From: Blepharisma stoltei
Taxonomy: Eukaryota; Ciliophora; Heterotrichea; Heterotrichida; Blepharismidae
DNA: 64,000 nt
NCBI GenBank assembly: GCA_914767885.1
Contig: CAJZBQ010000001.1
Span: 558,001 to 622,000, forward strand
Direction of reading: 5' to 3'
In this document: in pieces, positions 9,918 through 19,630 of the stretch
Layout: each line of letters starts with the position of its first letter
Numbering within the stretch: the stretch's first letter is position 1
Position numbers and translations under genes: made by a program
Notes under the pieces: generated by a model
Seen by the model: the letters and a program-made list of their open reading frames with translations, nothing else
Told to the model about the DNA's origin: nothing
Database searches by the model: none

Positions 9918-10280
9918 TGAGCTTATTGAGGAAGCATAAAATTTCTCAACAATTTATCGAAAAGGAATATTTTAGAGCTTGACTTTAACCCTGATCATTC
10001 TGTATCTCAAGCTAAAAAAACAATTGCAAGCTTGCTTGGTGTCCCAAGCAAAACGATAAGGTTGTTGACATATCGATGTGGGCTTCAAGTTTTAATGAGC
10101 GATTCATGGCCGCTTAGATTTTTTATTTCAGACGATTTTTCAACTATAAAAGTAGACAAATTCAAATTTGCAATTGAAAATTCTGTAGCATCTATTTACT
10201 TATTAACAAGGCTTTTCTATGATTTTCTTTGGTTTTACTTTCTAAATAATTTTTCATTTTCCCAGTTTTTCAGTAAATAA
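9918..10280 (+). CDS. Possible short ORF, ubiquitin-like flavour, start not resolved
   Basis: With TGA as Trp the frame is open from about 9918. The middle reads L-E-L-D-F-N-P-D-H-S-V-S-Q-A-K-K-T-I-A and then G-V-P-S-K-T-I-R-L-L-T-Y-R-C-G-L-Q-V-L, a spacing reminiscent of a ubiquitin-like fold. The C terminus is hydrophobic and aromatic. No in-frame ATG is found; an ATG at 9917 is in another frame. It may be the 3' part of an interrupted gene or a pseudogene. Confidence 0.3.
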
Positions 10281-10347
10281 TAATTTGTTTTAATAAAAAT
10301 TTAAGAATGAAAATACACCACGAAAGTTGAGAAGAGCTTCCACATAT

Positions 10348-12473
10348 ATGGATACTTTAGGGCGTGGAAATTATTTCCCCACCAGCAGAGAGTATGGGCC
10401 TTTTGATAAAGTTATTGACGAGTGCATATTGGGGAATTTAACAGATTTAAAGAAGGTTGTCGAAATTTATGAAAATGAAGTCCCTGATGATGAAGATATT
10501 TTGAACCAAACCCAAGGATGCTTGTGGAGTCCTTTACATTATGCATGCTATTATGGGCATAGCCATATAGTCGAATATTTAGTGAGTAGAAACGTAAATG
10601 CGAATAAAGTAACAATAGATGAATGGACGCCACTTCAGCTTTGCTGCTATCAAGGGAATATTGATGCTGTAGCTGAACTGCTAAAACACCCAAATCTTCA
10701 AATAAATAAAATGACAAAATTCCGAGGAACAGGACTTCATCTTGCATGTGAAAGAGGCTTTATCGATATCGTAAAAATGCTTCTTGACAAAAGCGCCTGC
10801 ATGACTTTAGAAGATCCCAAAGGCAAAACGCCGATAGAAGTCTCAACAGAAGTCGAAATTTTATCAATAATCCCTGTATATCTTGGCCAAGAACAGCTGA
10901 AAAAATATACACAAATATCAGACTCCCTCACCTGTTTTTGTGGAGAAGTCTGGATGACTGGCTCTTTATTTATTCACGACAAATCAGTATTCTTATACAT
11001 GGACCCAGAAAAAGGCACTATAGATAGGCATCAAAATAAAGAAAATTATTTAGATGGGGTAGCTCCAGAATCAACGCTTTTATTAACTGATATTCAAGAT
11101 ATAAGGCTTTCAGGTGGCAATTCTTTTGTTATTGAAACCTCCAAAGCAAGCTACAAATTTTACACAAAATATGCAGATTTAACAAAAGAATGGGTCAATA
11201 GGATCAAGCAGGGCGTAAATTATTGCTTAATCACAAAGCCAATAGAAAAAACCAAAAAAACATTTACAGAAGCTATAGCTAACGAAATCATAGAAGACGA
11301 AACAGTTTCAACCACAGCAGACGCTGCAAATTCAGTAGAAGCAGATGAAAAGGAAGTGGTTAATTTTAATAGTTTTTCTATATTAGAAGAAATAGGTAGC
11401 GGATCATTTGGAATAGTGTATAAAGTCCAAAAAAACAACACAGATGAAATATATGCTATGAAATCTTTATCTAAAGCTACATTACAAAAAGCAAAACAGC
11501 TGAAATATGCTATCAGTGAGTGCAAAATTATGAAGCAGCTAAAGCACCCTTTTATAGTGACTCTGCATTATGCATTCCAAACAAGCAAGTTTTTATATTT
11601 AATTCTTGAACTGTGCCCTTATGGAGATCTTTTAGGTCAAATTGAGTCTAAAGGATACCTCAGAGAAAATGATGCCAAATTTTATTTACTCCAGCGAACA
11701 AAATAATCCACTACTAACCAAAGGTTATTTTTTTTTAAAATTTTAGTTAAAAGAATTTTTTTATTTAAAATAATCCAAATTAAAAATTTTGCTCATTATC
11801 AAAAGGGTACTAATTTTCCAAAAAAATATTCAAGGGAGAGCTAGCTGAAATTATATTGGCATTGGAGTATCTACATTCGCTAGATATTATATATAGAGAC
11901 TTGAAGCCGGCGAATATCCTTATAGACCAAGGAGGGCATGCAAAACTTGCTGATTTTGGCTTAGCCAAAGAAAAAGTCGACAAGAATAATCCTGCAATGA
12001 CCATGGCAGGCTCGCCAGCTTATTTGCCCCCAGAAATTGTTTCAAAAAAAGGAGCAAGTAAAGCCTCAGATATCTATGGAATTGGCCCACTTCTATACGA
12101 GCTTCTTACAGGAACTCCTCCTTATTACTCAACAGACATTGATGTTTTGTTTCAAAACATAAAGCAAGGCCGTTTATCATTCCCTCCAAATATGAGTATA
12201 CCCAATATAAATAAATAAGCAAAAAAAATTGCTAAAAACCTTCTATTATATTTATCCCTCCAATTTACCCTACTTCATCATATCAGTGCAAATGCAAAAG
12301 ACCTTATCAACCTCGTCATGAACCGAGACCCTCTCAAGCGTCCACAGATCTCGCAAATAAAGCGACACCCTTTTTTCCGTAAACTCGACTGGGAAGCCTT
12401 ACTCGCCAAGCGCATTCGTTCCCCCAAGCTTGGCGGCTCCACAGATTCCTTATTTTTATGTGATGATAATTAA
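10348..12473 (+). CDS. Ankyrin-PH-AGC-type protein kinase, interrupted by two IESs
   Basis: The conceptual protein has 626 residues. Ankyrin repeats span about residues 45-180 ([32 protein letters not shown]). A PH-like domain follows (about 205-295, ending E-W-V-N-R-I-K-Q-G). The kinase domain from about 340 has G-S-G-S-F-G-I-V-Y, the catalytic lysine in [20 protein letters not shown] and L-P-P-E-I. Both IES removals land inside conserved kinase text ([14 protein letters not shown] and [13 protein letters not shown]) and restore it. All catalytic residues are present, so it should be active after editing. Start: first in-frame ATG; the frame is open 30 bp further up without ATG. Convergent with the RPS2 gene, 16 bp apart. 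Confidence 0.88.
11689..11843. other. IES 1 in the kinase gene
   Basis: 155 bp, AT-rich, flanked by TA (11687-11688 and 11842-11843). It carries in-frame stops, has no GT-AG intron ends and is not a multiple of three. Excision leaving one TA gives codons tat-tTA-gct-gaa and restores the helix before the catalytic loop. Confidence 0.85.
12193..12282. other. IES 2 in the kinase gene
   Basis: 90 bp bounded by TA (12191-12192 and 12281-12282), with short inverted ends (TATGAg / TATGAt). Excision yields cct-cca-aaT-Atc-agt-gca, recreating the kinase C-lobe text F-P-P-N-I-S-A-N-A-K. Confidence 0.85.
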
Positions 12474-12489
12474 GAAGAATTTCTTAGTC

Positions 12490-13833
12490 TTAAACTGTTA
12501 AAGTCTTCTCAGCACCTTGGCTTCTTAAAAAGTCCTGATGCTCGTCAAATGGAGTCTTCAAGAAGTAAGTTGGCTTCCACTGGTCTGGAGTCAAGAACTC
12601 AAATGTCTTAGAAAGGGCATCATAAGTGGCTCTTACAAAGTTGTAGGTTGACCTCGTCTTTCCAGCCGTCGAGGTATATACATCGCCAACTCCAGCTAAG
12701 TTCAAAATCTTCTTAGCCACTGGTGGAGCCACAATGCCAGTTCCTCTTGGTGCTGGGACAAGTCTCATCCTTACGCTTCCGCATTTTCCTGTCACCTTCA
12801 TGGCAATTGTGTGAGGGTTTCCGATTTTGTTTCCCCAATAGCCTCTTCTGACTGGCACAATGTTGAGCTTGGCAAGCTGGGCTGCTCCTTTGATGGCAGT
12901 TGGAGCTTCCTTAGCGACTTTCATGCCAATTCCAATGTGTCCGTCTAAGTCTTAACTTAACCTAGATTATTCCCAGCCAGCTTGAAAAAGCTTTTCATGT
13001 CCCTTACTCCGCACTACCCCTTGCTCGCCAGTATTATTCCACAGCCCTAAGGCTAGTGCTGCTTCCTCCAGCACTCATTGCCCAAAGCTAAAGACGCTGG
13101 GTAATCGCGCCGTATGATGATGAGGCTACCTTTTCACAAAAATTCGATAGAGAGTTTCTGGTCAGGTTATCGATCTAGATGAAACTTATAGCCCAGGCGC
13201 AACTCCAAGAATCGCGCCGGGAAAATGCCCGATTGGCCAATCCGATGCCCTATGGCCTTGCCGGGCTATCCCTTTCATCTTCCAAGTTTAATACTCATCG
13301 GGGTTTAAACTTTTTTGATGTGAGCCTGAGATCGGTCAGCCCGACATTGAGCTCACCAGGCCAAGTAAACCCGGCCAGATACACATACCGAAATCTGCCC
13401 TCCCTTCCACAAGGTTCCCAAACTCCCATCTGGTGGCAGGTTTTAAGAGGTCAGGTTGGCTCACCACGCCATTTTTATTTATGTGCCCGTCTAAGTCACC
13501 GACGATCACACAAGCTTGGAATCTGGTTCTTTGTCCGGCTTGTGTCTGCTTTTGGACTGGCTTGATTCTCATAAGCTCTTCTTTCAGCTTGTCGCCTAAG
13601 AAGTGCTCCACGATTTCAGTCTCCTTGATAGGAATTGAGTGGAGGAAAATCTCTTCGATTTTCTTGAGTTTTCCTGCCTTTACAAGTCTGCCTAATTTGG
13701 TGAGAGGAGTCCAGGCTTCCTTTTCTTTAGGAGCGTCGCCTCTGCGTGGTGGACGGTCGCCTTGTCTTCTTTCAGGCTTGCCTCTGCCAAATCCTCTACC
13801 TGTGCCTGTCTTAGGTGCTTGCTTTTGTTCCAT
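12490..13833 (-). CDS. RPS2: Cytosolic small ribosomal subunit protein uS5 (RPS2), interrupted by a SINE-like element
   Basis: After removal of the insert the protein is 265 residues, the usual RPS2 length. Signatures include [57 protein letters not shown] and L-T-P-D-Q-W. It has the usual basic R-G-rich N terminus (R-G-F-G-R-G-K). The insertion falls in [10 protein letters not shown], one of the best conserved turns. Codon use is GC-richer than its neighbours, as expected of a highly expressed gene. If this is the only RPS2 gene, precise removal is essential for viability; a second intact locus elsewhere would make this one a pseudogene. Confidence 0.9.
12952..13480 (-). mobile_element. SINE-like retroelement, copy 2, inside the RPS2 coding exon
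   Basis: 529 bp flanked by a 17-bp direct repeat with one mismatch (12935-12951 and 13481-13497, atgtg[t/c]ccgtctaagtc). On the minus strand it begins AAATAAAAATGGCG and ends in a GGTTAAGTTAA tail, the same polarity marks as copies 1 and 5. Its head region matches the truncated copy at 32040-32312 ('cttccacaaggttcc', 'gccatttttattt'). Stop codons occur in all frames of the host protein. Confidence 0.82.
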
Positions 13834-13873
13834 TTTTGGCCACTAAATTATAAGTTTAATCTAAGAGTATTAC

Positions 13874-15334
13874 TTAAAGCTTCCATGCTTGTCTGAGCAT
13901 GGCTTCAAAGTAGTCGTCGTTATCAATGCTGGCGCTGACGTCTTCGTAGTATCTTGCGAACTCTTGGAGCGTCACGATTCCGTCTGGTTTTTCTGTATCC
14001 CACATGGTGATGAATTCTCTGAAGATTTCAGCGTCAGTTTTCTTGCCTGAAACTACATCTGGGTGTCTGCTGGCGTCATAAGTTCTGGCGATGTCGTCTA
14101 ATGTGACTTGGCCGTCTCCATTTTTATCGAGTTTTTCATAAGCTAAAGCGACAAGTCTGAGTCTTCGGTTGTTCATTGGGCCTTTGATGGTAGTGAGAAA
14201 TTCGTCGAAATTGACGATTCCGTCTTTGTTGCGATCAAAACAGGAGACGAGGGTGCTAATTTCGGAGTCGTTGAGTATTATGCCGTAATTTATAAGGCCC
14301 CATTTGAAGTCTTCTGGGTCTAGAAGTCTGTTTCCATTCGCGTCCATGTTTTTGAAGATTTTGGAAAGACCTCTGATGCCATAGCCACCTCTTTCAAGTA
14401 GCACTTGTCTGATTCTGGAGAGAAGCTGCTCTGGGCCAATTGAAGTGCCTTCTGCTGGCAAGTTTTCTTGAGCTGCGCTTGGGTCATTTGAGGTTACAAA
14501 CATCCAGACATTTTCATCACCTTGATGTCTACTAGGGATATCAACTGTTAATTTTCCAACCTTTTCTGATGATAATTGTTGAGCCTTTTTATGATTTAAA
14601 AAGGAGTGGGAGCATACTTCAAATTCACTACCATAATCATTTTTATAGTTTATATTGTCAGCAGCAAGCCACTGGCCAGTCAAATTGTGTTTAATCACAA
14701 CAGCTTGATTTGCTCCTACAGGATGGCCATTCATTTCAAAGCGGACTTTAGGGTCCGAATGTTCAATTACCCATATAGTGTTTGCGTTTTTACGAGGAGC
14801 CATACAGACTTCTTGGTGACGTGAAAATCTGGCAAATCTCATTGGAGACACAACTAAGGAATGAAGATAAAGAGGGTATTGAGAAAGATAAGGGTGAACA
14901 GTCAGGGTAAATTGTTGTCCATAATGAAGGTAATCTCCAGGAAAACCATCATCTTCACTGAATCGTTGTAGAATGAATACTGAACGAGCTACTGGAGATC
15001 TGTACTGAGGCGATGCTGTAACTGCAACTCCTTCATCACCTTCAATCTTGTCTCCCATATCAGTTACTAAGAACCCATTGGTTTTCTTATTAAGCAGCAT
15101 AATTCTATCTCCGAAATGCAGCTTCCCATCACCACTAAAAGAATGCCCAACTGTTGTTAGACTTTTCTGGAGTTTTTCTTGAATTTGGTGCACTACCAGT
15201 TGTCCACCCTCTCTTCTTTTTAAAAAATCCTTGAACCTTATTTGGTCAAGATCTACATCTTCACGCCAATTTCCAATAAGAACTTTTGGATTATATCTCT
15301 GGCCGCCTTGTCGCTGTTGAGTTGTAAACAACAT
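13874..15334 (-). CDS. CFAP161: CFAP161-like N-terminal half fused to a calcyphosin-type EF-hand domain (axonemal protein)
   Basis: The protein has 486 residues. Residues 1-290 follow CFAP161, a microtubule inner protein of ciliary doublets: I-G-N-W-R-E-D-V-D, L-K-R-R-E-G-G-Q-L, G-K-L-H-F-G-D-R-I-M-L-L-N, L-H-Y-G-Q-Q-F, then D-P-K-V-R-F-E-M-N-G and W-M-F-V-T. Residues ~310-486 hold four EF-hand-like loops; the clearest are D-R-N-K-D-G-I-V-N-F-D-E-F and D-K-N-G-D-G-Q-V-T-L, with D-A-N-G-N-R-L-L-D-P-E-D-F as another, the order seen in calcyphosin. Animal CFAP161 ends after the first half, so the fusion adds a calcium sensor. Uninterrupted. Its start is 38 bp from the divergent PP2C start. Confidence 0.85.
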   Translation of the reverse strand: MLFTTQQRQGGQRYNPKVLIGNWREDVDLDQIRFKDFLKRREGGQLVVHQIQEKLQKSLTTVGHSFSGDGKLHFGDRIMLLNKKTNGFLVTDMGDKIEGDEGVAVTASPQYRSPVARSVFILQRFSEDDGFPGDYLHYGQQFTLTVHPYLSQYPLYLHSLVVSPMRFARFSRHQEVCMAPRKNANTIWVIEHSDPKVRFEMNGHPVGANQAVVIKHNLTGQWLAADNINYKNDYGSEFEVCSHSFLNHKKAQQLSSEKVGKLTVDIPSRHQGDENVWMFVTSNDPSAAQENLPAEGTSIGPEQLLSRIRQVLLERGGYGIRGLSKIFKNMDANGNRLLDPEDFKWGLINYGIILNDSEISTLVSCFDRNKDGIVNFDEFLTTIKGPMNNRRLRLVALAYEKLDKNGDGQVTLDDIARTYDASRHPDVVSGKKTDAEIFREFITMWDTEKPDGIVTLQEFARYYEDVSASIDNDDYFEAMLRQAWKL

Positions 15335-15372
15335 ATTTATTTGTTCAAATTATTTATGATGAAACTTTATAA

Positions 15373-16986
15373 ATGGAAAACAAGCCTATTGAAACTAGAT
15401 CCAGATCGAGTGGGGTTTTACCATCTCGATCAACAATTTTGAGGGAGTTTAATATGTTTAATAAAGCTAGACTTGAAGAAAGGAAAAAAAATGTATTAAA
15501 TACAAGTGCATTGAATAAATCTGTGGTTTTCAAAAGGAAAGAATTCTATACACCTAATATATCTCCTAGGCTCCTAAATAAAACGCAAATTGGCATAAGA
15601 AATGTTGAAACTCCTAATAGGTTAAATCAGTCACAAAACGTAAATCTTCCAATAAAAGAAACTTCTTTAAGGGGAAATAACGACCCACATGCATTTGCAA
15701 GAGCAATTCATCTTGAACCTAAACTAACAAATAATTCGCATTTATCGTTACAAAATAAACAAAGGAAAGAAAAAATTATAGAATTTTCCCATAGATAGCG
15801 CTGTTTGCCCTTGATTTGCCCATTAGGAAAATATTTTGGTTTGACCAAACCATATGGTACTGTCGAACCAAAAAATTTTCCCAGTGGGCAAATCAAGGGC
15901 AAACAGCGCTATCTATGGGAAAATTCTTTAAAATTTATGAAGAAAGTTCTGTAGTTGAGCTCCCCTCAGTCAACAAGTCTAAAAGAAAAGCTATAAAAGA
16001 GGCTGTTTCAAGAAATCAGAGTCCTTTATCTAATTCAGTACCTGAGATAAGGCAGGTTAATATAGCATCAAAAATTCCTGTAAGATGTGCATATTTAACG
16101 AAAACAGGGGTTTCTGCAGGAAAAACAAAAGCTAATAATCAAGATGCGTTTATTTTGAAATATAAATTTGGACAAGTTTTTAATCAAATTTTATTAGGAG
16201 TTTTAGATGGTCATGGCATCGAAGGACATCTTGTGTCAAATTTCATTAAAAGGGTTCTGCCGATAGAAATAGAAAGCAACAGTCCTCCAGAAGGTAAAAT
16301 TTTATATAGTTATCACAAATAGCCATATCCCAACAGAAGAGCTGCATTCCAAGCTAAAAGAAAGCATTACTAAAGGCTTTTTAGCTGCAAATGTTGATTT
16401 AAGCCAAAATAAAACGATAGATTCCAAATTTTCTGGGACCACTGTAAATTTAGTTTTAATCAGAGGAAAATTTTGCATATGCGCCAATGCTGGAGACTCA
16501 CGAGCCATTATAGGAAGATATGAAAATAATCGATGAACGCCAATTCCATTATCAAACGACCATAAACCAGAAGTAGAAAGCGAAAGAATTAGAATAGAGA
16601 AATATGGAGGAAGGGTAGAACCTTATAGTGAAATTGCTGGACAATTTTTGGGCCCTCAAAGAGTATGATTGAAAAATTCACAAATTCCTGGACTTGCTAT
16701 GACAAGGTCTTTAGGTGATTTTATAGCTTCACAGGTCGGGGTAATCCCAGATCCTGAAATAAAAATCCATGAAATGACGAAAAGTGATAAGTTTATAGTG
16801 CTTGCGACTGATGGAGTATGAGAATTTGTATCTAATGAAGAGTGTGTCAATTTGGTAGGAAGATTTTATAGAGAAGGAATTCCAGAGTCAGCTTGCAATG
16901 CGTTGATGGAGAGAGCGTTGAATTATTGGAAAAATATCGATCAAGTTGTAGATGATATTACTATAATTGTAGCGTATATAAAATAA
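15373..16986 (+). CDS. PP2C-family protein phosphatase, interrupted by a palindromic MITE and a 16-nt intron
   Basis: The conceptual protein has 491 residues after removal of a 122-bp MITE and a 16-nt intron. A ~190-residue basic, Ser/Asn-rich N-terminal region precedes the PPM catalytic domain. Metal-binding motifs are all present: L-D-G-H-G (16207 region), C-A-N-A-G-D-S-R-A, M-T-R-S-L-G-D, T-D-G-V-W-E-F and D-D-I-T-I-I-V. The phosphatase should therefore be active (Mn/Mg-dependent Ser/Thr dephosphorylation). Several conserved Trp are TGA. The intron (16294-16309, gtaaaattttatatag) splits P-P-E|V-I-T-N. MITE excision gives E-F-S-H-M-G-K-F-F in frame. Confidence 0.9.
15794..15915. mobile_element. 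Palindromic MITE (CCATATGG-centre family) acting as IES in the PP2C gene
   Basis: TA at 15792-15793 and 15914-15915. The arms are a nearly perfect inverted repeat meeting at CCATATGG, and the palindrome even extends 11 bp beyond each TA (gaattttccca / tgggaaaattc), so the insertion site or an adjacent duplication is itself mirrored. Only the outer TA pair restores the host frame; the inner TA pair does not. Confidence 0.88.
16294..16309 (+). other. 16-nt spliceosomal intron in the PP2C gene
   Basis: gtaaaattttatatag has GT and AG ends and an in-frame stop follows if it is retained. Removal continues the phosphatase domain. The size is diagnostic of heterotrich ciliates with ultra-short introns. 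Confidence 0.85.
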
Positions 16987-17152
16987 ATTTAATCTTATGT
17001 GCATTATCTTAAATCCACCCTTAAGAAATTTTGATCGGTAAGCAAGATCAGATTAATTTGAAAATAAATAAATTAACGGTTTCACTTTTATAAAAAAATC
17101 AAGTTAACTTACACTATTTTGGGTTAGAGAAATAAAAACCAAGTTTTCCTTA

Positions 17153-17539
17153 CTCCCCCCCCCCCTCCGTGAGCGAACAAAACCATTAGAAAAATCGCCA
17201 TTTTTTGACCAAAAACCCACCCTCCGTGAGTGAACAAAAATTTTTTTAATAGAAAAAAATTTTAATGGAAAAAAATTTTGATATATAAGTGATAATTAGT
17301 ATAATGAAATCTAGAGCTAATTCTGTTTAATTTTAAACAAATTGCGTTTTTAAAACATAAATTTTGCAAATTAAATTAATATTTGCTTCCCAATTTTTGC
17401 AAATTAGGATTTTTTTAAATTTCGAAAAAAATATTTTTTATAAAATTTATATATAAATTTTTTTTAAAAAAAAAAATTAACCCCCCTCCGTGAGCGAACA
17501 AAATTTTTTTGTTCGCTCACGGAGGGGGGGGGGGAGTTA
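17153..17539. mobile_element. Poly-C MITE family, intergenic copy 1
   Basis: About 387 bp between TA dinucleotides. Terminal inverted repeats are (A)CTCCCCCC...CTCCGTGAGCGAACAAAA; the left end repeats the CTCCGTGAG(C/T)GAACAAAA motif twice, 60 bp apart. The interior is AT-rich, with a conserved 'gataattagtataatgaaatc' stretch. It lies between the PP2C and DUSP genes. No coding capacity. Confidence 0.85.
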
Positions 17540-17802
17540 ATATTTTTATAAGTTTGAGCCAAAAAAATTCAAAGATTTCTTATGAGTAATTAAAATTTTA
17601 TCGCATTTAATTTTTATATAATAATTACTGTAAATTTTAATAATTATAGCAATATATTTTATTTTTCACAATTTTTATCCTTTTCCATTGCTTTTATAAT
17701 ACTAAAATTTCATTATTCCGTTGCTTTTCTCTTAAATTTGCTAAAAAAATCATCCATTTTCTTTTCCAGTTCACATATAATAACAATAATAACTACCAAA
17801 TC

Positions 17803-18405
17803 ATGATTTGCATTGATAAAATCGATGACGGCATCTATCTAGGAAACGAGGCAGCAGCCTCTCGTCTAGATTTACTCAAAAACAATGGAATCTCTCACAT
17901 AATTGTGGCAGGGATTGAGCTGGAACCTCATTTTCCAATCCATTTTAGCTACAAGAAACTTGAAGTACTGGACCGCAGCGAAGAAAAAATCGATAAATAC
18001 TTTGAAGAATGTAATGAATTTATTGATGAAGCAATTAACAGCAATAACCGAGTATGTTGGCTTATAAAAATTTAAATGAGATAATAATAGAATTATTGAT
18101 TATTTTATTGCTTAGTATTAGCAATTAGAAAAAAATTTTTTTTCGAGAAAAATTTTTTAATTAATTAAATTAACCGAGTTTTTATTCACTGCTACCAAGG
18201 GGTTTCCAGAAGCTGTTCTATAGCAGCGGCTTATTTAATATCCAAAAAGAAATTCAGCCCTCGGCTTGCTTTAGATTATATTAAAAGCAAGCATTTTGAG
18301 TGCAACCCAAATAAAGGGTTTTGTGAGCAATTAGAAAGCTATGGAAAGAGAATTAACATGAAGCGGGCTCATCAAAAGAATTCTACTTGTTGCCAAGTAT
18401 TTTAA
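17803..18405 (+). CDS. Dual-specificity (DUSP-type) protein phosphatase, interrupted by an IES
   Basis: The 158-residue conceptual protein is a compact DUSP: I-D-D-G-I-Y-L-G-N-E-A-A-A at the start, then the signature H-C-Y-Q-G-V-S-R-S (HCx5R) right after the IES junction, S-I-A-A-A-Y-L-I, and a C-terminal C-C-Q-V-F that could be acylated or prenylated. The IES splits N-N-R-V|F-I-H-C, i.e. it lies a few residues before the catalytic Cys, so unedited transcripts cannot encode an active enzyme. The general acid Asp is likely in L-D-R-S-E-E. Atypical small DUSP acting on phosphotyrosine/serine or other substrates. Confidence 0.87.
18047..18172. other. IES in the DUSP gene with 9-bp direct repeat
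   Basis: 126 bp, bounded by the direct repeat TAACCGAGT (18045-18053 and 18171-18179), longer than the usual TA. Excision between TAs gives aat-aac-cga-gtt-ttt-att-cac. The interior is AT-rich with the short inverted pair 'aaaaattttttttc'/'gaaaaatttttt'. Confidence 0.85.
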
Positions 18406-18603
18406 GTTAAAATTTTGTAATTTCATTATTGAAATGTTTCTAATGATTACTAATAGTAACTGCTAGTTAATGCAAATGGAGAAATCTATAGGCATAAATA
18501 ATTAAAATGAAGTTGCATTGTAAAGTTTTTGAGAAAATTCTGATCATTTCTATTCGATGCTAATAATCTTGTGGATGTACTTACTGTCTCTTTGGTTAGT
18601 GAG

Positions 18604-18836
18604 TAAAGGAGTTATTTTTTTTAAAAAATTTATATTAAATTTTATAAAAAAATTCTTCAGTTTTAAAAATAAAAACTTGTAATTAATTGAGAAAAAAAAA
18701 ATCTATAAGATAAATGTTTTATGATGCAAGCTGTTAAAATTTAGCCGAACTAATCGCCAATCTCTTTATTATAATCATATATTATATTTTCACTTATAAT
18801 ATCAAAATTTTTTGCTAATAGTGGTGAGTTAGTAAA
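18604..18836. mobile_element. Decayed relative of the poly-C MITE family
   Basis: Interior blocks such as 'ttttataaaaaaatt', 'gatgcaagctgttaaaattta' and 'cacttataatatcaaaatttttt' match the old copy at 2964-3286 in the same order; the termini are eroded (aaggagtta ... gtggtgagttag). Intergenic. Confidence 0.45.
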
Positions 18837-18902
18837 TGTTATTTTTCTAAGCAGTATATATAAATTTATGAGTATTAAAAAAATATACTAATCTCATTTT
18901 AA

Positions 18903-19085
18903 TAGCCCGGCAAAACAGGAGATTGATGAAGATAACTCTCCAGCTGGCTTGACTAACTCAACTCAAGTTGGTCAAGCCAACTGGATAGTTGGCAAATGAG
19001 CCTCTCTCAGCGGATTTGATCAACTTGAGTTTTTCAGCCAGCTAGTGAGTTTCCCTCCTCAATCTCCTGCCCTTAGCAGGCTATT
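18903..19085. mobile_element. Imperfect palindromic MITE (AATAGCC...GGCTATT)
   Basis: Inverted ends 'aatagcc.g......caggagattga' and 'tcaatctcctg....gcaggctatt' continue inward through 'aactc.c.agctgg' and 'caactt'. About 183 bp, GC-richer than its surroundings and intergenic. A single copy in the window. Confidence 0.65.
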
Positions 19086-19209
19086 GAAAGGAGATAGCTA
19101 TACTTTTGTATTTTAATATCAATTAAGAATTTTAAATATTTTTATTCATCCTTCACTTCTTTTTAACTCCATTTTTAAGACGAACTAATTCATTATCCTT
19201 ATTTTTCTA

Positions 19210-19552
19210 ACTCCCCCCCTCCGTGAGTGAACAAAACCATTAGAAAAATGCCTATTTTTTGCCCAAAAACCCTCCGTAAGTGAACAAAAATTTTTTGTGA
19301 AAAAAAATTGATATATAAATGATAATTAGCATAATGAAATCTAAAGCTAATTCTGTTTAATTTAAAACCAATTACTTTTTAAAACATAAATTTTGCAAAT
19401 TGAATTAATATTTGCTTTCCAATTTTTGCGATTTAGGATTTTTTTAAATTTCGAAAAAAAAAATATTTATATATATATAATTTTTTTAAAAAAAAGAATT
19501 AACCCTCCGTGAGTGAACAAAATTTTTTTGTTCACTCACAGAGGGGGGAGTA
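19210..19552. mobile_element. Poly-C MITE family, intergenic copy 2
   Basis: TA-flanked; ends ACTCCCCCCCTCCGTGAGTG and CACTCACAGAGGGGGGAG. Same interior as copy 1 with small deletions. It lies about 80 bp upstream of the next gene's start codon, so the promoter region is reshaped by its excision. Confidence 0.82.
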
Positions 19553-19630
19553 AAGAATTAATTTTCTTAATATATATGTATATTTATTCAAAATTTCTCA
19601 TGATTAATAGAAATTTAGTAGACCAACAAT

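Noticed and set aside
10260-10347. Fusing the 9918-10280 frame to the kinase
   Set aside because: TA-to-TA joins are possible but would need a ~30-bp element, and no ATG is gained; left as a separate low-confidence frame.
11689-11843. Reading the kinase interruptions as introns
   Set aside because: No GT-AG ends at the frame-restoring borders and lengths far from the 15-16 nt introns; TA borders fit elimination instead.
17151-17545. C/G homopolymers considered as telomeric repeats
   Set aside because: They are uninterrupted C or G runs at both ends of an inverted-repeat element beside TA, without a telomeric repeat unit.
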